Assembly: GCF_000257645.1 (NCBI RefSeq)
Contig: NZ_AJHJ01000031.1
Span: 1-53,789, forward strand
Length of the DNA stretch: 53,789 nucleotides
Direction: 5' to 3'
Source: Serratia sp. M24T3
Lineage (GTDB): Bacteria > Pseudomonadota > Gammaproteobacteria > Enterobacterales > Enterobacteriaceae
The notes beneath the pieces were generated by a model. It was not told the origin of the DNA and did not search any database. It worked only from the letters and a program-made list of their open reading frames with translations. The position numbers were made by a program, and so were the translations under genes. Shown in pieces: positions 1 to 8,208 of this stretch; position 1 is the stretch's first letter, and every line of letters begins with the position of its first letter.

Positions 1-557
1 CAAGCCTGCGCGTGACCCCGAACATGAGCCTGTGGCGTCCGGCTGACCAGGTTGAGTCTGCGGTGGCGTGGAAATACGCTATCGAGCGCAACGACGGCCC
101 GACCACGCTGATTTTCTCCCGTCAGAATCTGACCCAGCAACCGCGTACCGCCGAGCAGTTGGCCAACGTGGCGCGCGGCGGTTACATTCTTAAAGACTGT
201 GAAGGCACGCCAGACGTCATTCTGATCGCCACCGGTTCAGAAGTCGGCATCACCGTAGAAGCCGCCGACAAGCTGGCCGCAGCGGGCACCAAGGTGCGGG
301 TGGTTTCACTGCCATCGACCGACGCCTTCGACAAGCAGGATGCGGCCTACCGCGAATCCGTGCTGCCGAAAGCGGTTTCCGCACGCGTTGCCGTGGAAGC
401 CGGCATTGCAGACTACTGGTACAAATACGTTGGTCTGAACGGCGCTATCGTCGGCATGACCACCTTCGGCGAGTCTGCTCCGGCAGAGCTGCTGTTCAAA
501 GAGTTCGGCTTCACCGTGGATAACGTCGTTGCCAAAGCACAGTCACTGTTGAAGTAA
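1..557 (+). CDS. tkt: Transketolase, C-terminal part (5' truncated by window start)
   Basis: Transketolase is a thiamine-diphosphate enzyme of the pentose phosphate pathway that moves two-carbon ketol units between sugar phosphates in the cytoplasm. Only about the last 185 residues are present; the frame is open to the first base, so the gene begins upstream. The visible part covers the end of the pyrimidine-binding domain ([19 protein letters not shown]) and the C-terminal domain ([47 protein letters not shown]), which match E. coli TktA and TktB almost word for word. I cannot decide between the tktA and tktB paralogues; a position near nudK and acrD would fit tktB. A strong intrinsic terminator follows 42 bases after the stop. 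Confidence 0.95.
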   Translation, partial: SLRVTPNMSLWRPADQVESAVAWKYAIERNDGPTTLIFSRQNLTQQPRTAEQLANVARGGYILKDCEGTPDVILIATGSEVGITVEAADKLAAAGTKVRVVSLPSTDAFDKQDAAYRESVLPKAVSARVAVEAGIADYWYKYVGLNGAIVGMTTFGESAPAELLFKEFGFTVDNVVAKAQSLLK

Positions 558-599
558 ATTCAACTCTCGCCACAGCGCTTTGAACGTGCCGTGGTGATC

Positions 600-631
600 A
601 AAAGCCTCGATGAAAATCGGGGCTTTTTTTT
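600..631 (+). terminator. Intrinsic terminator after transketolase
   Basis: An AAAGCCTCGAT arm and an ATCGGGGCTTT arm (one G-U pair) enclose a GAAA tetraloop and are followed by a run of eight T. This is a textbook Rho-independent terminator for the transketolase transcript. Confidence 0.9.
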
Positions 632-893
632 ATCTAAAATTTGGACGCCAAGATAACTTTGTTAATAACCACACTAAAACTAATTGCATTTATATATATA
701 AATTAAACAAATAAGCAGTTTTTGTAACAAATGGATTACAACAAACCGTCAAGATATGTAAAGAAGGGTTGCCTCTAGAAATAAACCCTTTTCGTCTATT
801 GGCAGGACACTCCCGTTTAATTCCTGCTTATCATCCCGACCAAAGTGGCGATGAATTTTGCCTGGTGGGATTATTTTTCAACTAAGGATTGAT
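632..893. other. Intergenic leader before the PQQ dehydrogenase, with an inverted repeat
   Basis: This stretch is AT-rich and holds no convincing ORF. It contains an inverted repeat, AAGGGTT at 764-770 and AACCCTT at 784-790 with a 13-base spacer, about 100 bases before the dehydrogenase start. The dyad could be an operator or an mRNA hairpin; nothing in the sequence decides this. I could not pick a convincing -35/-10 pair. Confidence 0.4.
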
Positions 894-3329
894 ATGACTA
901 GTTCAGAGTGCGCCTTTGCGAAAGGGGGCCGATGGTTGCTCGCAATCGTCTTAGGCCTGTTTGGCGTTGCCATTGCTGGCGGAGGCGTGTGGCTTATCGC
1001 GCTCGGCGGTAACTGGTATTACACCATTGCCGGTATTCTCAGCATTATCAGTGCAATTTATCTTGCTCGCGGTTCATCGAAAGCCACCTGGTGGTTTAGT
1101 GTGCTTTTCGTCTTCACCCTTGTCTGGACTATCGTCGAGTCGGGGCTGGATTACTGGGGCTGGGTACCGCGTTTCGCGCTGATGCTGATTTTCGCCATCG
1201 CCTTCTCATTTTTACTTCCTACCTTGCACCGTGGCGTTTCGCGTGGCGTAACACGTGCCGTATCCGGCATTCTGGTACTGGCTTTTGTGGTTGCTGGCGG
1301 GCTGGCTTTTGTGCCCTACCATGTCACCGAAGCCAAGGACGTGCCTGCGGGCGCAGATAATCCTTTTGAAGCCGACACCGGAACGGGCGTGAATCACGCT
1401 ATCCCGTCGACTGACTGGACCTCTTATGGTGGCAATCAGGCCACTGATCGTTACTCGTCAGCCACGCAGATAACCCCTGATAACGTGAAAAATCTGCAGG
1501 TTGCCTGGCAGGCCGAGGCCGGCGACGTACCTAAAGACACGCGCTGGGGCGTACAAAACACACCATTGAAGATAGGCAACACGCTGTATGTCTGCGGATA
1601 TCTTAATAAAGTAGTGGCGCTGGATGCCTCAACAGGCAAAAAGCAGTGGGAATTTGACCCGGGCATCACGCCGGAATCCGTGCCTTATACCCCGTCATGC
1701 CGCTCTATGGCTTACTATCAAGACCCCGCTGCACCAGCAGTTTCTGACGCTAGTGCTCCGGCAGCTGCGACCTGTGAACGCCGAGTGATTGTCGGGACTC
1801 TGGATGCCCGCGTGATTGAACTTGACGCGCAGACTGGCAAACGCTGTGAAGACTTTGGTAAAAACGGCGAAATCAGCATTACCGAAGATATGGGCAAGGT
1901 CTACCACGGCTATGTTTCTATCACCTCTCCTCCTGCGGTTATCCGCGATACGCTGGTGGTAGGCCACACCACGGTCGATGGGCAACGAGCATTCGGTCCA
2001 TCGGGTGTGACGAAAGCCTATGACGTCAAAACCGGCAGGCTGAAATGGGCATGGGACGCCGCCGACCCGGAAAATACCGCTCCGCGTACTGGCGATGATC
2101 AATACAAGCGCGGCTCGCCAGACGTGTGGACTTCATTCACGGGTGACGACAAGCTTGGTCTGGTTTATCTGCCGGTTGCCAACGCCTCCGGTGACTATTA
2201 TTCCAGCACCCGTACGCCAAACGAGAACAAATACTCCCCTTCTCTGACCGCGCTGGATATTGAAACCGGCAAACCGCGCTGGTCGTTCCAGAATACGCAC
2301 GATGACGTTTGGGATTACGATCCTGGTTCTTCACCGACTCTGGTTGATTATCCGCAGGCAGATGGGACTAAAATTCCGGCGATCATCTTCCCGACTAAAA
2401 ATGGTGAAACCTACGTGCTCAACCGCGCGACCGGTAAATCACTGTTCGGCGTTGAAGAGCGCCCGGTACCACAAGGTGGCCTTGAGCCTCAGGCGCGCAG
2501 CAAAACTCAGCCGTTCTCGCTGTTTAACTCGCTGGCCAAGCCTGATCTCAAACCCGAAAACATGTGGGGCCTGACGCCAATTGACCAGCTGGTTTGTCGT
2601 ATTCAGTTCGCTCAGGCGGATTATCGCGGCAAGTTCACCCCTCCAGGTCTGGACAAACCGATCATCGACTATCCGGGTTACAACGGCGGAGTCGACTGGG
2701 GCGGTGTGGCGTTCGACCCTGCGCGTGGCCTGATCATTGCCAACTACAATGACATGCCTAACTATACCAAACTGGTTTCTCGCAAGCAGGCCGATGCGAT
2801 GGGCTGGAAAGCGCGTGATATTCTCAACGATCCGGTTGCCGAGGCACACGCCGAAGGTGCTGGCGATCCGCAGGAAGGCGTTCCTGTTGCGGTGAACGTC
2901 AATGCGGGATGGCAGCTGCCGTTTACTGGCATGCTGTGTAAAGAACCGCCTTACGGTGGCATTCGCGCTATCGATATTCGTGATGGCCGCACCGTATGGG
3001 ATCGCCCGCTGGGTACCGCGCGTGAGAATGGTCCGTTTGGCTTGCCGACAGGCCTGCCAATCAACATTGGTACGCCGAACAACGGTGGCTCGGTAGTCAC
3101 AAAATCAGGGCTGATTTTCATTGCCGCCGCGACAGATAACCTGCTCCGCGCCATCGACATCACTACCGGCAAAACTGTCTGGTCAGTGGCGTTACCGGCT
3201 GGTGCGCAGGCTACGCCAATGGTTTATGAGCAGGATGGTCGCGAATTTGTAGCGATTACTGCCACCGGACACCATTTCATGCATACGCCACGCGGCAACT
3301 TCGTCATCGCTTACGCCTTGCCGAAGTAA
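894..3329 (+). CDS. gcd: Membrane-bound PQQ-dependent dehydrogenase, glucose/quinate/shikimate family
   Basis: This is a quinoprotein that oxidises a sugar or cyclitol in the periplasm and passes electrons to ubiquinone. The 811-residue length is close to E. coli Gcd (796). The N-terminal 150 residues hold about five hydrophobic segments; the rest is an eight-bladed propeller with repeated ALDxxTGKxxW-type blades. By eye, Asp471 in HDDVWDYD and Lys502 in PTKNGE match the E. coli catalytic residues Asp466 and Lys493. The pocket differs: Leu237 stands where Gcd has His262, and PGSSPTL replaces LPAQPTL, so the substrate may not be glucose. ATG 894 was chosen over an upstream in-frame TTG at 858 because AAGGA lies six bases before it. 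No pqq genes are visible in the window. The gene symbol indicates the family, not a proven substrate. Confidence 0.85.
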   Translation: MTSSECAFAKGGRWLLAIVLGLFGVAIAGGGVWLIALGGNWYYTIAGILSIISAIYLARGSSKATWWFSVLFVFTLVWTIVESGLDYWGWVPRFALMLIFAIAFSFLLPTLHRGVSRGVTRAVSGILVLAFVVAGGLAFVPYHVTEAKDVPAGADNPFEADTGTGVNHAIPSTDWTSYGGNQATDRYSSATQITPDNVKNLQVAWQAEAGDVPKDTRWGVQNTPLKIGNTLYVCGYLNKVVALDASTGKKQWEFDPGITPESVPYTPSCRSMAYYQDPAAPAVSDASAPAAATCERRVIVGTLDARVIELDAQTGKRCEDFGKNGEISITEDMGKVYHGYVSITSPPAVIRDTLVVGHTTVDGQRAFGPSGVTKAYDVKTGRLKWAWDAADPENTAPRTGDDQYKRGSPDVWTSFTGDDKLGLVYLPVANASGDYYSSTRTPNENKYSPSLTALDIETGKPRWSFQNTHDDVWDYDPGSSPTLVDYPQADGTKIPAIIFPTKNGETYVLNRATGKSLFGVEERPVPQGGLEPQARSKTQPFSLFNSLAKPDLKPENMWGLTPIDQLVCRIQFAQADYRGKFTPPGLDKPIIDYPGYNGGVDWGGVAFDPARGLIIANYNDMPNYTKLVSRKQADAMGWKARDILNDPVAEAHAEGAGDPQEGVPVAVNVNAGWQLPFTGMLCKEPPYGGIRAIDIRDGRTVWDRPLGTARENGPFGLPTGLPINIGTPNNGGSVVTKSGLIFIAAATDNLLRAIDITTGKTVWSVALPAGAQATPMVYEQDGREFVAITATGHHFMHTPRGNFVIAYALPK

Positions 3330-3353
3330 TCCACAGCGTTAGTTAGCAATAAG

Positions 3354-3398
3354 CACCCCGTAAACTGGATTTTGGTCCAGCTTGCGGGGTGTTTTTTT
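3354..3398 (+). terminator. Intrinsic terminator after the PQQ dehydrogenase
   Basis: A 16-base stem (CACCCCGTAAACTGGA with TCCAGCTTGCGGGGTG, two wobble pairs) with a six-base loop is followed by seven T. It ends the plus-strand transcript 10 bases before the stop codon of the convergent DUF1176 gene. Confidence 0.9.
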
Positions 3399-3407
3399 CA
3401 GCGTTTG

Positions 3408-4481
3408 CTACGAACTTTTGGTGGTCCAAAGAATGGGCCATTGACCGCTTTTACTGTAACCATCACAGCTAGGTTCCGACGCATAAGACGTCAAACGAAA
3501 CACCTTGCCATCAAATATCCAGCGAGTGGAAACGCCGCAATCACCCAATCCCCGCCCCTTGTCGAAAGTCGACAATATACCGGTTTTCTGATCAAAATCG
3601 GCGTTAATCAACTCAGGTGGCTGATCGTCGTCTGCGGACTTGAACGGCATGTTCAACACCAGGTTATCTGCTTTGTACGGTGCCTCGCGTGACACTATAT
3701 AGCCGAGCACGTAGAGATTATAAGCACCCATATCACAGTTAACCGTCATCAACGCCTTGTCATTGGACAGCGCAAAGAGATGCACCTCACGCTCGGCCGA
3801 GTCAAGACTGCAATCGTTGTTTTCGACATTGGTGGCGTTATTTTGCGTGATAGCGGAAATCTCGGTTTCAGTCAGCGGATGCGGCTCGTTAAAACGCGGC
3901 ATGATTGGCTTGGCAGGTGCCGCTGGAACGCTGGAAACGGCTTTATTACCACGACTGGCCCAGGCAGTTTTAGTGCCTTCGCGAGACTGCTGCTGATCGA
4001 TAGCCAGCAGGGCCGCTTTTAAGCCGTTCAAAGAAATCGCCGGGTGCGTGCTTTGCTGAGCATCGAGTTTGCCACCCAGTAGAATGCTTTTGCCGTCGCG
4101 GATAGAATTCACAAAATCATCAACCACCAGGCGATTGGTGGTAGTTACATGCTTCTTGCTGACATCCCATTCACGGCGGTTAAAGGTCAAAGCCTTGCCA
4201 TTGAGTATCAAACGATTGGCAATCCCGGGATCGGTGCTTTGCTCGTCACTGTTACGCTGATAGTCGATACTGACGCTGGCCTTGCCCTCGGGACCGGCAT
4301 CACGGGTTAATTGCAGCACTAAGCCTTGGCTGTCTTGCGAACTTCTCGCCGAACAGCGGTTTATGTTGTCGCAACTGACCTGCCAATCGTTGTAGATTCG
4401 TTGCAGCGGATCAGCATGCGCGTAGCCGGTTAACAAAGTTGCCAGCAACAGCAGCGGTGTGGCCATCCAATTGGGTGTCAT
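3408..4481 (-). CDS. Exported DUF1176-type protein of unknown function
   Basis: The 357-residue product starts with a Sec-type signal peptide (MATPLLLLATLLTGYAHA, likely cut before DPLQ), so it should act in the periplasm. Two sections look related to the DUF1176 family: an N-terminal IYNDWQVSCDNINRCSA segment with paired cysteines, and a C-terminal region with LSTFDKGRGLGDCG, which includes the Gly-Arg-Gly-x-Gly-Asp-Cys motif common in the family. The several cysteines suggest disulfides formed outside the cytoplasm. No reaction is known for this family, and I do not infer one. The gene is monocistronic and convergent with the PQQ dehydrogenase. AAGAG about 10 bases upstream supports the ATG. 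Confidence 0.75.
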   Translation of the reverse strand: MTPNWMATPLLLLATLLTGYAHADPLQRIYNDWQVSCDNINRCSARSSQDSQGLVLQLTRDAGPEGKASVSIDYQRNSDEQSTDPGIANRLILNGKALTFNRREWDVSKKHVTTTNRLVVDDFVNSIRDGKSILLGGKLDAQQSTHPAISLNGLKAALLAIDQQQSREGTKTAWASRGNKAVSSVPAAPAKPIMPRFNEPHPLTETEISAITQNNATNVENNDCSLDSAEREVHLFALSNDKALMTVNCDMGAYNLYVLGYIVSREAPYKADNLVLNMPFKSADDDQPPELINADFDQKTGILSTFDKGRGLGDCGVSTRWIFDGKVFRLTSYASEPSCDGYSKSGQWPILWTTKSS

Positions 4482-4750
4482 TACATTTCAGCTCTTTTAC
4501 GAAGTAAACCTTTAGATATTAACCTAAGCTGTGCAAAGACTCTGCTTGAAAAGCATCATTTTTTTACCTGTAAACCGCAATGGATAGCTTGAATGAAAAA
4601 CAAACTGGCTGCGATACTGACGCAGAACAATGAAATAGTTACAGGTGTCGTGTCATAAACACGTTTTGTTGCGCTGTTATACGCTTAAGCACAATCGAAG
4701 CTGATATTCTACTGTGAGCAGCAGTCATATATTTAAAAGGTGCATTAGGG

Positions 4751-5956
4751 ATGGCGAAAGGTAACGACTTTGGTTTACTAAAAATTAAAACAAAAATAAT
4801 CCTGTTGATGCTTTCACTGCTCTCTGCCTCCGCGATGGCGGAAGAGCCTCCTGTGGTCCTGACCGGAACTATCGGCACCTCTGCAGTGGTCATGGAGCTG
4901 GACTTAAATAAGCCAGAAGCGATCACCGGCCGGTACTTTTATCAAAAATACCATCTCGACCTGCCACTTAATGGCAGTCTGGAGGACGGCGATTTAAGTT
5001 TGCAGGAGGGAATGGATGACTTCAACGACACCCCTCGCCCTATTCTCAGACTTCAATCCGATGGCAAATCAGGCTGGCAGGGAACCTGGTCAAATCCTCA
5101 GGGAAAAATCATGCCGATTGAATTGACTCCGGCAAAGCTTCCGGAAACCAATCCCGATGCCTTTCTGACTCGACTGATCCATGACTCACCTTATGAGTAC
5201 CTACGCCTCAGCGAGCTGTCGCTGAAGAAAGGCAAACAGCAGAGTTTTATGGGGCACCAGCTGCAATGGTGGCACGAACCGCAGTCCAATATTTCGTTGT
5301 TTACTCTGGCAGACGGTTATCCTGAGGCTCAACTCAGCGCCATCAATCAGCATTTGACCGCCCGACTGTGGCAAGAGGTGATCGATTACCACAGCTGCAT
5401 GCTGGGTGCCAGCCAGTTTGGCTCTGGTGAATTCGAACAAACCGTCACGCCGGAGCTGTTATCCAGCACGGCGGTCAGCGTTAAAATTTCCACCAGCTAC
5501 AGCTGTGGCGGTGCGCATCCAGACTTTGGCGACTCGCCGCTAAATCTTAATGCCAAAACCGGTAACCCGCTGTCGTTGGAGGATATTTTGTGGATTGGTA
5601 AAGATAAGCCGTTCCATTATATGTACGCTGACGATCATGCCGATCAAAACAGCAACAGCGTGGGATTCGACGATTATTCAAACTATCGCGAAAAGAATTT
5701 TGCCCCCTGGCTAATTACGCAGTTTAAACAGCTTTATCCTCATGAGATGCAAAAGCCCAAAGGTGACGATGACTGTGACTATAGCGATGCCGAGATTTGG
5801 TACTTCCCGTCGTGGTATCTCACCGCCAAAGGTATCCATTTCGGCCCTTCTTTTGCGCGGGCAATGCGCGACTGTGAGGGAACCAGCTGGTCAGTTTTAC
5901 CCTGGGCCACTCGCAGTCAACATCAGGGTGGCGTGCCGCTGGCACTACCGCAATAA
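4751..5956 (+). CDS. Exported protein with a DUF3298/RsiV-like C-terminal domain
   Basis: The 401-residue product has a clear signal peptide (IILLMLSLLSASAMA, likely cut before EEPP) and is predicted periplasmic. The C-terminal half contains SYSCGGAHPDFGDSPLNLNA followed by TGNPLSLEDILW, which resembles the RsiV/PdaC-type DUF3298 fold, where a Y-S-x-G-x-A-H segment precedes a strand and an L-x-x-L-F element. The N-terminal half (TGTIGTSAVVMELDL, ITGRYFYQKYHLDLPLNG) looks like a beta-rich repeat module often seen beside this domain. No catalytic motif is evident. AAAAGG about 10 bases upstream supports the ATG. It stands alone between convergent and divergent neighbours, and its function is unknown. 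Confidence 0.7.
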   Translation: MAKGNDFGLLKIKTKIILLMLSLLSASAMAEEPPVVLTGTIGTSAVVMELDLNKPEAITGRYFYQKYHLDLPLNGSLEDGDLSLQEGMDDFNDTPRPILRLQSDGKSGWQGTWSNPQGKIMPIELTPAKLPETNPDAFLTRLIHDSPYEYLRLSELSLKKGKQQSFMGHQLQWWHEPQSNISLFTLADGYPEAQLSAINQHLTARLWQEVIDYHSCMLGASQFGSGEFEQTVTPELLSSTAVSVKISTSYSCGGAHPDFGDSPLNLNAKTGNPLSLEDILWIGKDKPFHYMYADDHADQNSNSVGFDDYSNYREKNFAPWLITQFKQLYPHEMQKPKGDDDCDYSDAEIWYFPSWYLTAKGIHFGPSFARAMRDCEGTSWSVLPWATRSQHQGGVPLALPQ

Positions 5957-5998
5957 ATGGAACTTACTGTGACCGAACCTTGAATTCGGTCACGCAGT

Positions 5999-6574
5999 TT
6001 AGTCCAGCAGACCGTTTATTTGCGCATACTGCAACAAAATCACCGCTTTACCGTCCTTGATTTCTCCATTTTTAATCATCTCCAGCGCCTGGCTGAATGG
6101 CACTTCCAGCACCTCGATATCTTCATCTTCAACCCCGCCGCCATCATTTTCGCGCCTGCTATCGTCATATTCCGCGGCAAAGAAATGAATAATCTCGGTA
6201 ACACCGCCGGGTGACATATAAAGCTCAAACAGTTTGGCGACCGCACCTACCTGATAGCCCGTCTCTTCAATCGCCTCTTTGCGGATGCAGTCTTCCGGCG
6301 AATCGTCATCAAGCAGGCCGGCACAGGTTTCAATCAACATGCCGTTAGTGTTGCCGTTAAGATAAATAGGCATCCGGAACTGGCGAACCAGCAGCACTGT
6401 TTGTTTATTGCGGTTATACAGCAAAATTGTCGCGCCATTGCCACGGTCATAGACCTCGCGTTTATGCTCAATCTTACTGCCGTCTTTTTTTTCCAGCACG
6501 TAGCTGTAATTACGCAGCGTGAACCAGTTATCGGACAGCAATTTATCTTTGATAATTTCGATTTTGACAGTCAT
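5999..6574 (-). CDS. nudK: GDP-mannose pyrophosphatase NudK
   Basis: NudK is a cytoplasmic Nudix hydrolase that splits GDP-mannose and other nucleotide sugars into a nucleoside monophosphate and a sugar phosphate. The 191-residue length equals that of E. coli NudK. The Nudix box is intact: [20 protein letters not shown] carries the GX5EX7REUXEEXGU signature with its metal-binding glutamates. Family-specific stretches such as [30 protein letters not shown] and [13 protein letters not shown] are conserved. The gene is convergent with the exported-protein gene and divergent from the response regulator gene. Confidence 0.96.
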   Translation of the reverse strand: MTVKIEIIKDKLLSDNWFTLRNYSYVLEKKDGSKIEHKREVYDRGNGATILLYNRNKQTVLLVRQFRMPIYLNGNTNGMLIETCAGLLDDDSPEDCIRKEAIEETGYQVGAVAKLFELYMSPGGVTEIIHFFAAEYDDSRRENDGGGVEDEDIEVLEVPFSQALEMIKNGEIKDGKAVILLQYAQINGLLD

Positions 6575-6661
6575 AGCGCCTCTACGTGAATAACAGGAGT
6601 CTTAATACTAAATGCACTGCAAAGATTACGTAAGGAACATTAACTACGAATGAACCTAATA

Positions 6662-6689
6662 TTGATAAATATTATATAGCCAGTATGCT
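6662..6689 (+). promoter_or_regulatory. Candidate sigma-70 promoter of the response regulator gene
   Basis: TTGATA (6662-6667) and TATGCT (6684-6689) are separated by 16 bases, giving a start about 35 bases before the ATG. The match is reasonable, but the region is AT-rich and a chance hit is possible. Confidence 0.4.
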
Positions 6690-6731
6690 CTTGATAATGG
6701 ATGAAGGCAGTAGCTAAAAGGGAGCAATAGC

Positions 6732-7502
6732 ATGGCAGATCAATATCCTGCGTTTTTTACTAAATCCGCGGAGACTTGCAGTACAACAAATAAGCAATCC
6801 TCAGATAATCATTCGGCGGCTTATCTCTCATCGACCCATCACTCGCTAGCGAGTAACTCATTATTTAACAACTCTTTAGATAGACATTATAAAGTCATGA
6901 TTGTCGATGATCATCCACTGATGATCCGTGCCGTAGAGCAGATGCTGGGGCTTTCGCCGAATCTGCATGTAGTGGCGACGGCCAATGGGGGTATTGAAGC
7001 CCTTGCGACAGCAAGAATGACCGACCTCGATCTGATTATTCTCGATCTTAATATGCCGGATATGTCCGGGCTTGAGACGCTAAACGCCCTACGCGCCGAA
7101 GGTTGTGCCGCAAAAATCATTATTCTGACCTTCTCGGACTCTCCTTGTGATATCGCCAACCTGATCAACGCCGGTGCCGACGCCTATCTGCTTAAAGACA
7201 GTAAGCCCGAGTATTTACTTGAGCAAATTCAGCTGACAGCTCAGGGTAATAACTATCTGAGCGAGGAAATGCAAAATTCAGTGGTGGCCGAAAATAATAA
7301 GGTAAACCCCCTGGAGAAGCTAACTGACCGGGAAACCTGCGTACTGAATGAGGTGGCTAAAGGACAGTCGAATAAAGAAGTCGCTCGCGAGCTGTCTATT
7401 TCAGAAGAAACCGTCAAGGTGCATATTCGCAACGTGCTACGCAAGCTTGATGTCCGCTCTCGCGTAGCCGCAACGGTAATATTTCTCGAGTCCAGGGCCT
7501 AA
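6732..7502 (+). CDS. NarL/NarP-type response regulator with a long N-terminal tail
   Basis: This is a DNA-binding response regulator. The receiver domain spans about residues 54-170, with the acidic pair Asp59-Asp60, phospho-acceptor Asp105 in LDLNMPD, Thr133 and Lys155. A LuxR/NarL helix-turn-helix spans about 193-254 (LTDRETCVLNEVAKG, SEETVKVHIRNVLRKL). Its body resembles E. coli NarP (GLETLNALR, GADAYLLKDS, VRSRVAAT). About 53 extra residues, rich in Ser, Asn and His, precede the receiver domain. The long form is supported by AAGGGAGC nine bases before ATG 6732, while an internal ATG at 6897 lacks a binding site. No sensor kinase gene is adjacent, although narQ occupies a comparable position near acrD in E. 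coli. Nitrate/nitrite regulation is possible but unproven. Confidence 0.85.
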   Translation: MADQYPAFFTKSAETCSTTNKQSSDNHSAAYLSSTHHSLASNSLFNNSLDRHYKVMIVDDHPLMIRAVEQMLGLSPNLHVVATANGGIEALATARMTDLDLIILDLNMPDMSGLETLNALRAEGCAAKIIILTFSDSPCDIANLINAGADAYLLKDSKPEYLLEQIQLTAQGNNYLSEEMQNSVVAENNKVNPLEKLTDRETCVLNEVAKGQSNKEVARELSISEETVKVHIRNVLRKLDVRSRVAATVIFLESRA

Positions 7503-7517
7503 ACGCGATTCTCAGGC

Positions 7518-7802
7518 TTACCCCTGGGAATCGATAGCCGCGAGGATCTGCTCGCGATGACTGGCTATCCACTGCGGGTTCAACGGACCCCAGTGGGCAA
7601 TCTGGTAATAACCATCGTTGTTTCGCACGCCCTGCTGAATAAAATTAAGCTCTACCCCCATTCCCGGCAACGCCTTTAATACGTCCTGCAGTGTCCGTCG
7701 CGGCCAACCGCTTAGCGCCATTAAATTTGGGACATTAGGGCGCTCATTATTTTCAATCAACCAACATAAATACAGCCGACGGGCAAAAACGGAATTCAGC
7801 AT
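7518..7802 (-). CDS. Small winged helix-turn-helix protein
   Basis: The 94-residue product reads as a single winged-helix DNA-binding domain: an N-terminal helix (FARRLYLCWLIEN), a helix-turn-helix (NVPNLMALSGWPRRTLQDVLKAL) and a wing with alternating hydrophobics (GVELNFIQQGVRNNDGYYQI). It has no effector domain. It resembles the small stand-alone winged helix proteins of the HTH_43 type, but I make that family link from memory with low certainty. It converges on the response regulator gene, 15 bases apart, and diverges from acrD across 406 bases, so it could regulate either; that is inference from position only. Confidence 0.65.
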   Translation of the reverse strand: MLNSVFARRLYLCWLIENNERPNVPNLMALSGWPRRTLQDVLKALPGMGVELNFIQQGVRNNDGYYQIAHWGPLNPQWIASHREQILAAIDSQG

Positions 7803-8208
7803 AGTTCTACTCTCTGCTTATTTTTATGAGTAAATAGTTTTTATGAATACATTGTTACTTTCTTAAATAACTGAGTCATTTGAGTCTGTCAAAGAAGTAA
7901 ACACCTTCGTAGCAAGCTTTTTTACAACATCTCCTTTTTTTCTCCACGTTTTTACCGGTGATTAAAGGTAAAGTGCTCAGGCGTACAGGCCTCTTTTTTA
8001 GCCTGATCGTGACACTAATCCGCAAGCAAGTGTTGCAAAAAATTGCGCAACCACCAGGATGTGGTGACATAAAAGTAGGCTAATTTATTAGAAAAGATCT
8101 TTTATTATTTCCTGATGTTAATCATCGCTTATAACTTCTGGGTTTCACGTTGCGGCACATCGAAGCTGAAAGACAGAGGTTAGAGCATGATTACGAGGTT
8201 TGTGAGAC
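7803..8208. other. Divergent regulatory region between the winged-helix gene and acrD
   Basis: This 406-base gap holds no convincing gene. It contains a perfect 12-base palindrome AAAAGATCTTTT at 8092-8103, about 105 bases before acrD, and an ACCAC/GTGGT dyad at about 8050-8065. It should carry the acrD promoter. I could not identify a sound match to BaeR, CpxR or MarA-type sites by eye. Confidence 0.45.

Noticed and set aside
7876-8070. A 64-residue minus-strand ORF before acrD
   Set aside because: It is rich in Arg, Lys and Cys with no family resemblance, and the region behaves as a regulatory gap.
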